Shown: piece by piece, positions 13,269 through 20,862 of the stretch
Layout of the letters: every line of letters begins with the position of its first letter
Numbering within the stretch: position 1 is the first letter of the stretch
IMG/VR virus record: IMGVR_UViG_3300030098_005075
Coordinates: 1-22,343 of that record
Strand: one strand, 5' to 3'
Source of the DNA: a virus
DNA length: 22,343 bases
The notes under the pieces: model-generated
The model's database searches: none
What the model was told of the DNA's origin: nothing
The model's input: the letters and a program-made list of their open reading frames with translations, nothing else
Made by a program: the position numbers and the translations under genes

Positions 13269-14468
13269 ATGGCACACACACCTGCATTAGAAACAAGTCT
13301 AAATATGACTAGCTTTGCTGGAGCTTTAAAACAGCATTACACTCAAGAAAGAATTGAGAACATGGTTTACAAGGATAATCCATTTCTCGCTATGATTTCT
13401 AAATATGAAAATTTTGGTGGTGAAAACCTCAAGCTTCCTATCAAGTATGGGATTCCTCAAGGTCGATCTGCTACTTTTGCTGATGCTCAACACAACAAAA
13501 CCAGTACTCAGTTAAAAGCATTTTTACTTACTAGAGTATCTGACTACTCTCTAGCTTCTATCGCTAATGAAACTATTGAAGCTTCTAAAGGTAATGCTAA
13601 CGCATTCATGGAAGCTGCTACTGTTGAAATTGATGGAGCTATCGAGTCTGCTACTCGGTCTCTAGCTATCTCTCTTTTCGGAGACGGTTCAGGTCAAATC
13701 GGTGTTGTTGGTTCACTAGCTACCACTACTGCTTCTAACGATACTATTACTCTAGCTACCATTGATGATGTTACTAATTTTGAAATTGGTATGCAGTTAA
13801 ACTTTGGTACAGCTACCAATAACAAAGAAGTCATATCAGTAAATAGAGACACTGGTGTTGTTATTGTTAACGCTGCTTCAGGTGCTACTGCTACTGAAGC
13901 TATCTATATTGATGGTGACAAGGATGCTAAACTTTCTGGTTTAGGAGCTTGGCTTCCTTCTTCTGCTCCAGGTTCTACTGCTTTTTTTGGAGTTGATAGA
14001 AGTGTAGATTCTACTCGTTTAGGTGGTATTCGTTTTTCTGGTTCTTCTCTTCCTCTTGAAGAAGCTTTAATTGGTGCTGCTGCTAGAGTTGCTAGAGAAG
14101 GTGGAAAGCCTGATGTTTGTTTCATGAACTACTCTAACTTTGCTGACTTAGAAAAAGCTTTAGGTTCTAAAGTTTCTTATGTTGACGTTAAAGTAAGTCC
14201 TGAAATTGGATTTAGAGGTGTTTTAATCCACGGACCTAGAGGACCTATCAAAGTAGTTCCAGATCAAAACTGTCCTAAAGATGTAGCTTATATGTTACAA
14301 ATGGATGTTTGGAAACTTTACTCTCTTGGTAAAGCTCCAAAGATTTTAGACTCAGACGGTCTTAAGTTTCTAAGAGATTCTACTGCTGACTCTGTTGAAG
14401 TTAGAGTTGGTTACTACGCTCAGTTAGGGTGTAGAGGTCCTGGTTACAATGTTAGGATTGCACTATAA
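13269..14468 (+). CDS. major capsid (coat) protein
   Basis: 399 residues. It sits after the scaffold and before a strong terminator, with an ideal AAAGGAG ribosome site. The N-terminal MTSFAGALKQHYTQ helix and MVYKDNPFLAMI are typical of phage coat N-arms. Residues about 155-217 (TLATIDDVTNFEIGMQLNFG, then VISVNRDTGVVIVNAASG) form a beta-rich insertion domain, the sort used to stabilise HK97-fold shells such as P22 coat. The C-terminal part is Gly/Val rich. The fold is expected to be HK97-like; this is inferred from organisation. No maturation cleavage site is evident. Confidence 0.9.
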   Translation: MAHTPALETSLNMTSFAGALKQHYTQERIENMVYKDNPFLAMISKYENFGGENLKLPIKYGIPQGRSATFADAQHNKTSTQLKAFLLTRVSDYSLASIANETIEASKGNANAFMEAATVEIDGAIESATRSLAISLFGDGSGQIGVVGSLATTTASNDTITLATIDDVTNFEIGMQLNFGTATNNKEVISVNRDTGVVIVNAASGATATEAIYIDGDKDAKLSGLGAWLPSSAPGSTAFFGVDRSVDSTRLGGIRFSGSSLPLEEALIGAAARVAREGGKPDVCFMNYSNFADLEKALGSKVSYVDVKVSPEIGFRGVLIHGPRGPIKVVPDQNCPKDVAYMLQMDVWKLYSLGKAPKILDSDGLKFLRDSTADSVEVRVGYYAQLGCRGPGYNVRIAL

Positions 14469-14481
14469 TTTTTAAATAATG

Positions 14482-14507
14482 GGAAGCCTTTCGGGGCTTC
14501 CTTTTTT
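14482..14507 (+). terminator. rho-independent terminator after the coat gene
   Basis: 7-base perfect stem GGAAGCC / GGCTTCC, 6-base loop, then six T. It lies 13 bases after the coat stop. It probably limits read-through into the tail genes or stabilises the coat mRNA 3' end. Confidence 0.9.
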
Positions 14508-14552
14508 GTCAAGCTGCGTGTTGTATTACACTCAGACTAAAGGAGAAATGAA

Positions 14553-14978
14553 ATGGCAAACAGAAGTTTTAACAGGCTACAAGCCTTAGATAAAGAAGTT
14601 AAATTTTTATTTTTACATGCTGCAATTACAGATGGGTCTGGAGCTGCTGAATTAGACAATAGTAAAAGTGTAGGTATCAAGTCTATCTCTCGTTCAGCAG
14701 AAGGAGAGTATGACATTACTCTTGGTGTTCCAGGTGGAGATACAGATAAATACTCCTCTTTACTATTTGTTGATGGTATTATCTTAGATGGTACTGCGAT
14801 AACTGCTACAGGTGGTTTAGGGTTTCAAATAGAAGCTGAAACTGTATCTAGTGATGGAGTAATTAAAATATTTGTATTAGATAAAGAAGGTGTTAGGAAG
14901 GAAGTTAAAAACGGAGACATTATGAAATTAATGATTGTTGTTAAAAACTCTAACCAACCAGGCGTAGGTGCTAGTTAA
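14553..14978 (+). CDS. probable head decoration protein
   Basis: 141 residues, immediately downstream of the coat gene. The start (MANRSFNRLQALDKEVKFLF) and the following beta-rich pattern (VGIKSISRSAEGEYDITLGV) match, from memory, a family found after the coat gene in many podoviruses and marine phages, often called decoration or head-stabilising protein. It would bind the capsid exterior. AAAGGAG precedes the ATG at a normal distance. It lies beyond the terminator, so it must be reached by read-through or another promoter. No catalytic motif is visible. Confidence 0.6.
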   Translation: MANRSFNRLQALDKEVKFLFLHAAITDGSGAAELDNSKSVGIKSISRSAEGEYDITLGVPGGDTDKYSSLLFVDGIILDGTAITATGGLGFQIEAETVSSDGVIKIFVLDKEGVRKEVKNGDIMKLMIVVKNSNQPGVGAS

Positions 14979-14989
14979 GGAGTCTAACA

Positions 14990-15277
14990 ATGATTATGAT
15001 GGGTCCTAAAAAAGATAAAGGAGGTATGATTTCTATTATCATCGAAAAGATGAAAAATGGAAAAAGTTCCTATGAAGAGGGTAAAGACCATAACGAAGAG
15101 TTTATGGAAAAACCTGAACATGAAGAACATGAAGTCTATGAGCATTATAGAGAAGAAGTAGATGGAATGTTAGACGCTATCAAAAAATGTGTCAAAGGTG
15201 AAGGAGACGAAATGGAGTACAAAGAAGAGTTCTCTAAGTGTCTCAAGATGTTCATCAAAAAATGTGTTAAAGAATAA
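14990..15277 (+). CDS. small highly charged protein (95 aa)
   Basis: Not recognised at family level. A basic start (GPKKDKGGMISIIIEKMKNG) leads into a Glu/His-rich middle and a C-terminal helix with three regularly spaced cysteines (AIKKCVKGE, SKCLKMFIKKCVKE). Similar short acidic proteins lie in this position in marine podoviruses, from memory, without known function. AAGGAG lies before the ATG. It precedes the second terminator, so it may close the capsid transcript. Confidence 0.6.
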   Translation: MIMMGPKKDKGGMISIIIEKMKNGKSSYEEGKDHNEEFMEKPEHEEHEVYEHYREEVDGMLDAIKKCVKGEGDEMEYKEEFSKCLKMFIKKCVKE

Positions 15278-15278
15278 C

Positions 15279-15304
15279 AGGGGGGCGAAAGCCCTCCTTC
15301 TTTT
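15279..15304 (+). terminator. rho-independent terminator with GAAA loop
   Basis: AGGGGGGC / GCCCTCCT forms an 8-base stem with one G-T pair and a GAAA tetraloop, followed by TTCTTTT. The G-run just after it (15305-15309) is the ribosome site of the next gene and can also pair with CCCTCC, so the terminator arm could compete with ribosome access. Confidence 0.8.
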
Positions 15305-15313
15305 GGGGGTTGT

Positions 15314-16039
15314 ATGGCAGAGATAATGGAAAAAGATCTCGTTACACGAGTACGGCAACGTGCTGATATGGTAGATAATTACTTTGTAGGTGACAGCGAG
15401 GTACAAACCTATTTAAATGCAGGAATAGCAGAGCTACACGACCTATTGATTCAAACTTATGGACAAGATTATTATGTTAGTACTGATACTTTTACTACAG
15501 TAGCAGGTACTTCTTCGTACCCTATTGCAAGTTCTACCTCTGGACCTAACATAACAAATTTTTACAAACTCAGAGGTATGGATGCTAAATTAAACGGTAG
15601 TGAGTGGTTTACTCTAGAACCTTTTAATTTTAGTGAAAGAAATTTAAATCAAAATTGGGGTTCTTGGGGTCTCCTAGGATTAACCAACGTAAGATACAGA
15701 TTAGTAGGTTCAAACATAGAATTTATACCTGAACCAGACGGAGCTACTGACATTAGGATTTGGTACATTCCAACTGCGCAACAGTTTGATAGCACTACTC
15801 CAGCTACGTCTACTACTAAGTTTGATGATATAAATGGTTATGCTGAGTATGTAGTTATTTCAGCAGCTATTAACTGTTTACAAAAAGAAGAAAGTGATGT
15901 AGGAGTTCTTTTAGCTCAAAAATTAGACATGAGAAAAAGAATAGAACAAGCTGCTAGTAATAGAGACGCAGGTAGTCCTATAACTGTTACCGATGTTTAT
16001 AAAGTTAACAATGAGTTTTTGTACACTAGGAGTACTTAA
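15314..16039 (+). CDS. head-tail adaptor protein (P22 gp4/SU10 adaptor-like)
   Basis: 241 residues. The beginning (LVTRVRQRADMVDNYFVGDS, then EVQTYLNAGIAELHDLLIQ) is the helical pattern of adaptors that sit below the portal, followed by beta-rich sequence with aromatic patches (YKLRGMDAKLNG, WGSWGLLGLTNVRYRLVG, RIWYIPTAQQF) and a C-terminal helix. It would link portal to nozzle. The start is ATG 15314 with GGGGG 4 bases upstream; ATG 15326 is an alternative. Its stop overlaps the next start (TAATG). The family is named from memory of SU10-type adaptors. Confidence 0.8.
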   Translation: MAEIMEKDLVTRVRQRADMVDNYFVGDSEVQTYLNAGIAELHDLLIQTYGQDYYVSTDTFTTVAGTSSYPIASSTSGPNITNFYKLRGMDAKLNGSEWFTLEPFNFSERNLNQNWGSWGLLGLTNVRYRLVGSNIEFIPEPDGATDIRIWYIPTAQQFDSTTPATSTTKFDDINGYAEYVVISAAINCLQKEESDVGVLLAQKLDMRKRIEQAASNRDAGSPITVTDVYKVNNEFLYTRST

Positions 16040-16362
16040 TGGCTGGTATAAAAGCATTTGTTAAACAAATTGATCCTCAGAATTCAAACATTACTCAAAC
16101 TCAAAGTAATGTTAATACGGCTCTTAAGCAAATTGCTAACTCTGCAATCATAGATGGAGTTTTAATTAAAAATATAGACGTAGGTACAGCAGACACAATA
16201 GTAAACCATAAATTAGGTAGAGAGCCTTTAGGTTGGATTGTGGTTAGAAAAAATGAAACTGGGGAAATTTATGAATCTTCTACTGTTAATAAAAACAGAG
16301 ACAAGGTTTTAATCTTAAGAGGTTCAACGGCAACAACAGACACAAATTTTTGGATATTTTAG
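16039..16362 (+). CDS. small tail or fibre-associated protein (107 aa)
   Basis: Beta-rich protein with the segment TIVNHKLGREPLGWIVVRKN (residues about 53-72), a motif (H-K-L-G-R-x-P-x-G-W) common in phage tail-fibre C-terminal domains. The N-terminal half is a helix with Asn/Gln-rich sequence (TQSNVNTALKQIAN). It is probably a tail or fibre component, or an assembly helper. AGGAG lies 6 bases before the ATG, which overlaps the adaptor stop by one base. Confidence 0.6.
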   Translation: MAGIKAFVKQIDPQNSNITQTQSNVNTALKQIANSAIIDGVLIKNIDVGTADTIVNHKLGREPLGWIVVRKNETGEIYESSTVNKNRDKVLILRGSTATTDTNFWIF

Positions 16363-16371
16363 GAGAATATA

Positions 16372-17037
16372 ATGGCAAACTCAGGAACATATTTAAATCT
16401 AACCCTACCTGATGTAGGTTCTACGCTAGGGTCAACCTGGGCTACTGTTTTAAATAATGCTTTTATTGACCTAGATGATCATGACCATAGTACTCAAGGT
16501 AAGAGTATTCCTTCTGCTGGTCTTAATATAAATGCTGATGTTGAGTTTAATGGGTATAGTGCTACTGAACTTAAGTACTCAGTCTTTGAAGATCAAGGCT
16601 CAGCTTCAACTACTTCTAGATCACTATATAGTAAAGGAAACGATTTATATTGGAGAAACACTTCTACTGCTGTTCAAATTACAAAAGACGGAGCAGTTAA
16701 AGGTGATTTTGGATATTTTAATTACTACACAACTGGAACAAACTCTACTCATACAATTGCTGCTAGTTCAGCTAATTCTTTTATAAATGCTGCTGGTACA
16801 GGTACAACTACGGTTGGCATAACCTTACCTTCTGCTTCTACTGTAGGAGCTGGTAGATTTTATGCCTTTAAAGACGGTGGAGGAGCAGCAGGTACAAGAG
16901 CCGTAACCATTACAGCAGCAGGTACAGACACTATAGACGGTGGTACAGCAGGTGGAAATTTTACTATTTCAACAAACTACGGTCATGCCATAGTAGTATG
17001 TGACGGAAGTTCTAAATGGTATAGATTACAAAACTAA
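16372..17037 (+). CDS. short tail-fibre-like protein
   Basis: 221 residues, low-complexity and rich in Gly, Thr, Ser and Ala. Residues 1-45 (LNLTLPDVGSTLGSTWATVL, then FIDLDDHDHSTQGKSI) are a phage tail-fibre-type N-terminal segment with the recurring DxDDHDHS motif, and the rest is beta-rich with repeated G-T-D-T turns. It could be a receptor-binding or fibre-connecting protein. The length is short for a full receptor-binding protein, so the distal domain may be elsewhere. AGGAG lies 6 bases upstream. Confidence 0.65.
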   Translation: MANSGTYLNLTLPDVGSTLGSTWATVLNNAFIDLDDHDHSTQGKSIPSAGLNINADVEFNGYSATELKYSVFEDQGSASTTSRSLYSKGNDLYWRNTSTAVQITKDGAVKGDFGYFNYYTTGTNSTHTIAASSANSFINAAGTGTTTVGITLPSASTVGAGRFYAFKDGGGAAGTRAVTITAAGTDTIDGGTAGGNFTISTNYGHAIVVCDGSSKWYRLQN

Positions 17038-17046
17038 GGGTTTATA

Positions 17047-20000
17047 ATGGCTTTAGAAAAAGGACGAGTAGCTGTACCATTAGCAAAAGGGATTAATCAA
17101 AAGATTGACCCTAAACAGGACCCTCCTGGGTCTTTAGAAACTCTTGAAAATATTCAAGTTTCTAAGTATGGTGAAATAGAAAAAAGAGAAGGCTACGAAA
17201 AAGTTCAAGAACGGTATGGTTATACAAGTAGTACTACGACTTATCCTATAACTAATATTCAAGCAATTACTTCTTTTAAAGACGAATTACACATTCTTAC
17301 AGATAATAAAGCACTCTCTAACTTTCAAGGATTAGGAAAAGCAATATTTCAAGGAAAATACTCTCCTGCTAAAGTTGAAACTCAATGGATTACTCAACAA
17401 CAAGCCTATGATTGTGTTCACCATAATGTGGTAGTTAAGGGAGATTATAGTTACTCTGTGTTTTCTTTAATAACTTCATCAACTACTGCTCCAGTTTATA
17501 TAGTTGTTAGAAATGTTTTAGATGATACGCATTTAGTGTCTCTTGCATCTATATCATCAACTGCTTATGATAAACCTAAGATTATTTCTTTAGGGGATAA
17601 GATAGTAAAATTTGCAATTGAAAAAGACAGTACCAATTATTATGTAGTTTATAACATGGCTAGTCCTTTAGACTATGATGAACTTACGTCTACTTCGTGG
17701 ACTAGATTAACACAAACTCACGCAGATAAAGTTTATGATGTAACAAGTAATGAAGCAGGTACAGCGGCTGCTGTAGTTCACAAAACTACCTCAGGAGAAG
17801 CTCAAATTCTTTCTGTTTTTTTTGACACTGACCCTACTGTAGGAGACGTTTTAGGTTTTCAATCTTCTTTTACTAGTACTAGTACTGCTGTTACAGCCGT
17901 GGGAGTTACTCCTATAACTACAAATCCGAGAAAAAATGGAGTTTATACTAGCACACAAGATGAGGGAGGTTTTTGTTTTACTTTTGGGGATTCAACTATG
18001 TTAGCTGTAACTACTTTTGATGAACTAGGTATGAACATTCATGTAAACACATCTTTCACTCATAGTGGTTCAACTGGCAATCAATTTAATTTACCTATTG
18101 GTCCTACGTCTATAATAGGAATAGCAAGAGATAATAATTGGAGTACAGGTGGTACAGGTGGATTAACCTATGATATTTACAGTACTTTTGATATAACTGC
18201 TACATCTTCAACTAATAATAACAGACTTTGGACTATAGACAACACCACAGGAACTTATGCTGTAGGAAACTTATTAGCTACATCTTTTAGCGGAGGTACG
18301 GCTAATATTAAACAAACAGGAAGCAGTACTACTACGTTTCAAGATATAAGTTATGCAGATTTTCCTGCTTGGAACAAACAAAGAACTACATTATACAGAC
18401 AATTTGCAAATATTGATGGAAGTTCAGCAGGAAATTATGCATATGCGTATGCTTGTGTAGGAGCAGGTTTAGCGGCTAAGCCTTATTTAGTAGATGGAGA
18501 CCCTATAGTTCTTGTTGGTAGAAACCCAGGAGATCAAAACTCTTATTATTTATACGCATTTGAAGATTATGACACAACTATAAACAGACCAGTAGGAGTA
18601 GTAAGTTATGGTACTGCTGATGCTTATCATCCTTTTGAAGCTGGAGCAGAAGGTTTATCAGGTCTAGCTAGTGTTGGTAAACATAGCTCAGGCAGTATTC
18701 ATTTACCTACTAATACTTTAGGAAGAATACAATCTAACGATAAAGCTTTTTTTACTCTAGCTGTTCCTTCAATAACTAAACTTACCTATGACTATTCCGT
18801 AGCAAATCAAAGTGTAGAAGTAGCAGGAAATTTATTAGTAGCAGGAAGTCAAGTATTTGGAAGTGACCAGATGAGGTTTCAAGAATATAACTTTGTATCT
18901 CGTCCTAGTAAGTTGTTTATAGACACTACAAATATGACTACTTCTGGTGCTAAATTTCCCCAGAATGCAGTTTATAGTTACTATGCCGTTTATCGGTATG
19001 AAGATGCTTCTGGTAAAATTCACAGATCAGGCTTGTCTGATGTTTTTACTTTTAAAAATCCTGTTGATTATGACAACATAGACATACTAATACCTTTTGT
19101 AAACTTAACTGCTAAGTACCAATATTCTACATTTATAGAACTGTATCGTACTACAGACGGAGGGTTAGCTCATTACAAAGTTAGTGATCAAGCTATAAGT
19201 TCTACAGTCCTTGCTAGTAGTAATAATAAAGAACGTAATTATATAAAAATAAGAGATACTATTGGTGATAGTTCATTACAAGACAATGAAATACTTTATA
19301 CATTTGGAGGAATATTAGAAAATAGCGTAGTTGGAGCAGCTTCTATAATAACAACTTTTAAAAACAGAGTCTTTGTAGCAGGTTTAGAAGACAGTCCTGA
19401 TCTTGTTAAATATTCAAAACTCATAGGAGGACAAGTATTTAGCCCTGCTCCTGTTGAGTTTGCTAATGAACTAGTTTTAGAAGTTCCTACTTTAGGTGGT
19501 AAAATAGTAGCCATGAAGGCAATGGATGATAAACTAATAGTGTTTAAAGAAAGAGCCATTTACATGATTGCTGGAGAAGGTCCTGTAGACACAGGGGAAC
19601 AAAACGATTATATAGATCCCCAATTAGTTACTACAGACATAGGATGTAAATTTGCTAATGGGGTAGCTTCTACGCCTAAAGGACTTATGTTTATGTCCAA
19701 CAAAGGGATTTATCTTCTAAACAGAAGTCAAGGTCTGGAGTATATTGGCGCTCCTGCTGAAGACTATAATGACTTGACAATAACTAAAGCTACTGTAGTT
19801 TCTAAGAAAAACGAAGTAAGGTTTTTATCTTCTGATGGACCTACTATAATTTATAATTACTTTTTAGAAATGTGGTACACTTACGACGATCATAGAGGAA
19901 ATAGTTCTTGTTTAGTAGGAAATGATTATCATCTTGCTACTTTTAAAGATAAAGTGTATAAACAGGTAAGTACAACAGCTAGTTTTGATGGAGCCATGGT

Positions 20001-20502
20001 TCCTATTAAACTTACAACTGGATGGCTCTCATTTGCAGGAGTTCAAGGTTTTCAAAGAGTTTACAGAATGCTTATACTTGGAGAATATAGGTCTCCTCAT
20101 AAGCTTCAGATTAAAGTAGCTTATAATTATGATGATGTTTGGCATGAGGAAAAACTTATAGATGTAGCAGGTTATACTCAATGGTATCCTTATGGAGGTC
20201 CTACAACTGGAACTCAAGATAAGTATGGAGACCCTAGCACTAGTGATGCTTCAGGTCACACAGCTATAGCTTACGGTGGTAAGGATAATAATCAGTACCA
20301 AATAAGATTAAACTTTCAAAAACAAAAATGTGAAGCTATAAAAATACAAATTACAGAAGTAGAAGGTTCTAACCCAGCAGGAAACTCTGAATCAGCAGGT
20401 CCAGGTTTTAATCTTTCTAACCTTTCTTTTATAGTAGGAGTCAAAAAAGGAGACTTCAGAATCAAAGAGCAAAGAGTGTTTGGTTCTTTAAAAATAACTT
20501 AG
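17047..20502 (+). CDS. large nozzle/tail stabilisation protein (P22 gp10-like)
   Basis: 1151 residues. Residues about 10-55 (VPLAKGINQKIDPKQDPPGS, then LETLENIQVSKYGEIEKREG) are the recognised N-terminal strand of gp10-like packaged-DNA stabilisation or nozzle proteins, which close the tail tube under the adaptor. Later repeats (KAMDDKLIVFKERAIYMIAG, FMSNKGIYLLNRS, KNEVRFLSSDGPTIIYNYFL) read like beta-propeller blades. P22 gp10 is only about 472 residues; the extra length lies mostly in a Ser/Thr-rich beta region at residues about 240-560, possibly an inserted or fused host-facing domain. AAGGG precedes the ATG. Confidence 0.8.
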   Translation: MALEKGRVAVPLAKGINQKIDPKQDPPGSLETLENIQVSKYGEIEKREGYEKVQERYGYTSSTTTYPITNIQAITSFKDELHILTDNKALSNFQGLGKAIFQGKYSPAKVETQWITQQQAYDCVHHNVVVKGDYSYSVFSLITSSTTAPVYIVVRNVLDDTHLVSLASISSTAYDKPKIISLGDKIVKFAIEKDSTNYYVVYNMASPLDYDELTSTSWTRLTQTHADKVYDVTSNEAGTAAAVVHKTTSGEAQILSVFFDTDPTVGDVLGFQSSFTSTSTAVTAVGVTPITTNPRKNGVYTSTQDEGGFCFTFGDSTMLAVTTFDELGMNIHVNTSFTHSGSTGNQFNLPIGPTSIIGIARDNNWSTGGTGGLTYDIYSTFDITATSSTNNNRLWTIDNTTGTYAVGNLLATSFSGGTANIKQTGSSTTTFQDISYADFPAWNKQRTTLYRQFANIDGSSAGNYAYAYACVGAGLAAKPYLVDGDPIVLVGRNPGDQNSYYLYAFEDYDTTINRPVGVVSYGTADAYHPFEAGAEGLSGLASVGKHSSGSIHLPTNTLGRIQSNDKAFFTLAVPSITKLTYDYSVANQSVEVAGNLLVAGSQVFGSDQMRFQEYNFVSRPSKLFIDTTNMTTSGAKFPQNAVYSYYAVYRYEDASGKIHRSGLSDVFTFKNPVDYDNIDILIPFVNLTAKYQYSTFIELYRTTDGGLAHYKVSDQAISSTVLASSNNKERNYIKIRDTIGDSSLQDNEILYTFGGILENSVVGAASIITTFKNRVFVAGLEDSPDLVKYSKLIGGQVFSPAPVEFANELVLEVPTLGGKIVAMKAMDDKLIVFKERAIYMIAGEGPVDTGEQNDYIDPQLVTTDIGCKFANGVASTPKGLMFMSNKGIYLLNRSQGLEYIGAPAEDYNDLTITKATVVSKKNEVRFLSSDGPTIIYNYFLEMWYTYDDHRGNSSCLVGNDYHLATFKDKVYKQVSTTASFDGAMVPIKLTTGWLSFAGVQGFQRVYRMLILGEYRSPHKLQIKVAYNYDDVWHEEKLIDVAGYTQWYPYGGPTTGTQDKYGDPSTSDASGHTAIAYGGKDNNQYQIRLNFQKQKCEAIKIQITEVEGSNPAGNSESAGPGFNLSNLSFIVGVKKGDFRIKEQRVFGSLKIT

Positions 20503-20510
20503 GAGCTAGT

Positions 20511-20861
20511 GTGTCTCATTACGCAAATTATGTCAAAGAGTTAAAAGATTCTACAGTAGTAGAAGATGAGTATGGTTTTTATCAATATAAACTATGCCCT
20601 CAACATCTTTTTATAGAGGAGCTTTATGTTGACTCTCGATATAGAGGATTTAGAGAGGCAAAAAGGTATATAAGAGAAATGGCGAAAGTAGCTAAAGATA
20701 ATGATTACACATACTTAATGGGTGCTATTGCAATAACCAACAAAAACCCATTAAAACTTTTAAGTTTGTACTTAAGAAATAATTGTAAACTACACTCTAC
20801 TGATAGGAATTATATTTATTTAACAATTAATATAGAAGATGCAGAAGCTTTGGAGGCTTGA
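20511..20861 (+). CDS. short GNAT-like protein
   Basis: 116 residues, shorter than a full GNAT (about 150). It keeps the core strand-loop-helix: LFIEELYVDSRYRGFREAKRY (residues 33-53), where R-Y-R-G-F-R resembles the acetyl-CoA loop, but the second glycine/alanine position is not well matched. It may be an acetyltransferase, or a degenerate GNAT used structurally. The GTG at 20511 has AGGAG 5 bases upstream. It lies between the nozzle gene and the internal-protein-like gene, 8 and 1 bases away. Confidence 0.6.
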   Translation: MSHYANYVKELKDSTVVEDEYGFYQYKLCPQHLFIEELYVDSRYRGFREAKRYIREMAKVAKDNDYTYLMGAIAITNKNPLKLLSLYLRNNCKLHSTDRNYIYLTINIEDAEALEA

Positions 20862-20862
20862 A

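Noticed and set aside
14505-14530. TTGTCA followed by TATTAC as a promoter for the decoration gene
   Set aside because: The spacing is only about 12 bases and the elements overlap the terminator T-run, so it does not fit a sigma70 promoter.
16532-16786. Leu/Ile-rich plus-strand frame inside the fibre-like gene
   Set aside because: It is a shifted-frame shadow of the Gly/Thr-rich fibre-like gene, with no ribosome site of its own.
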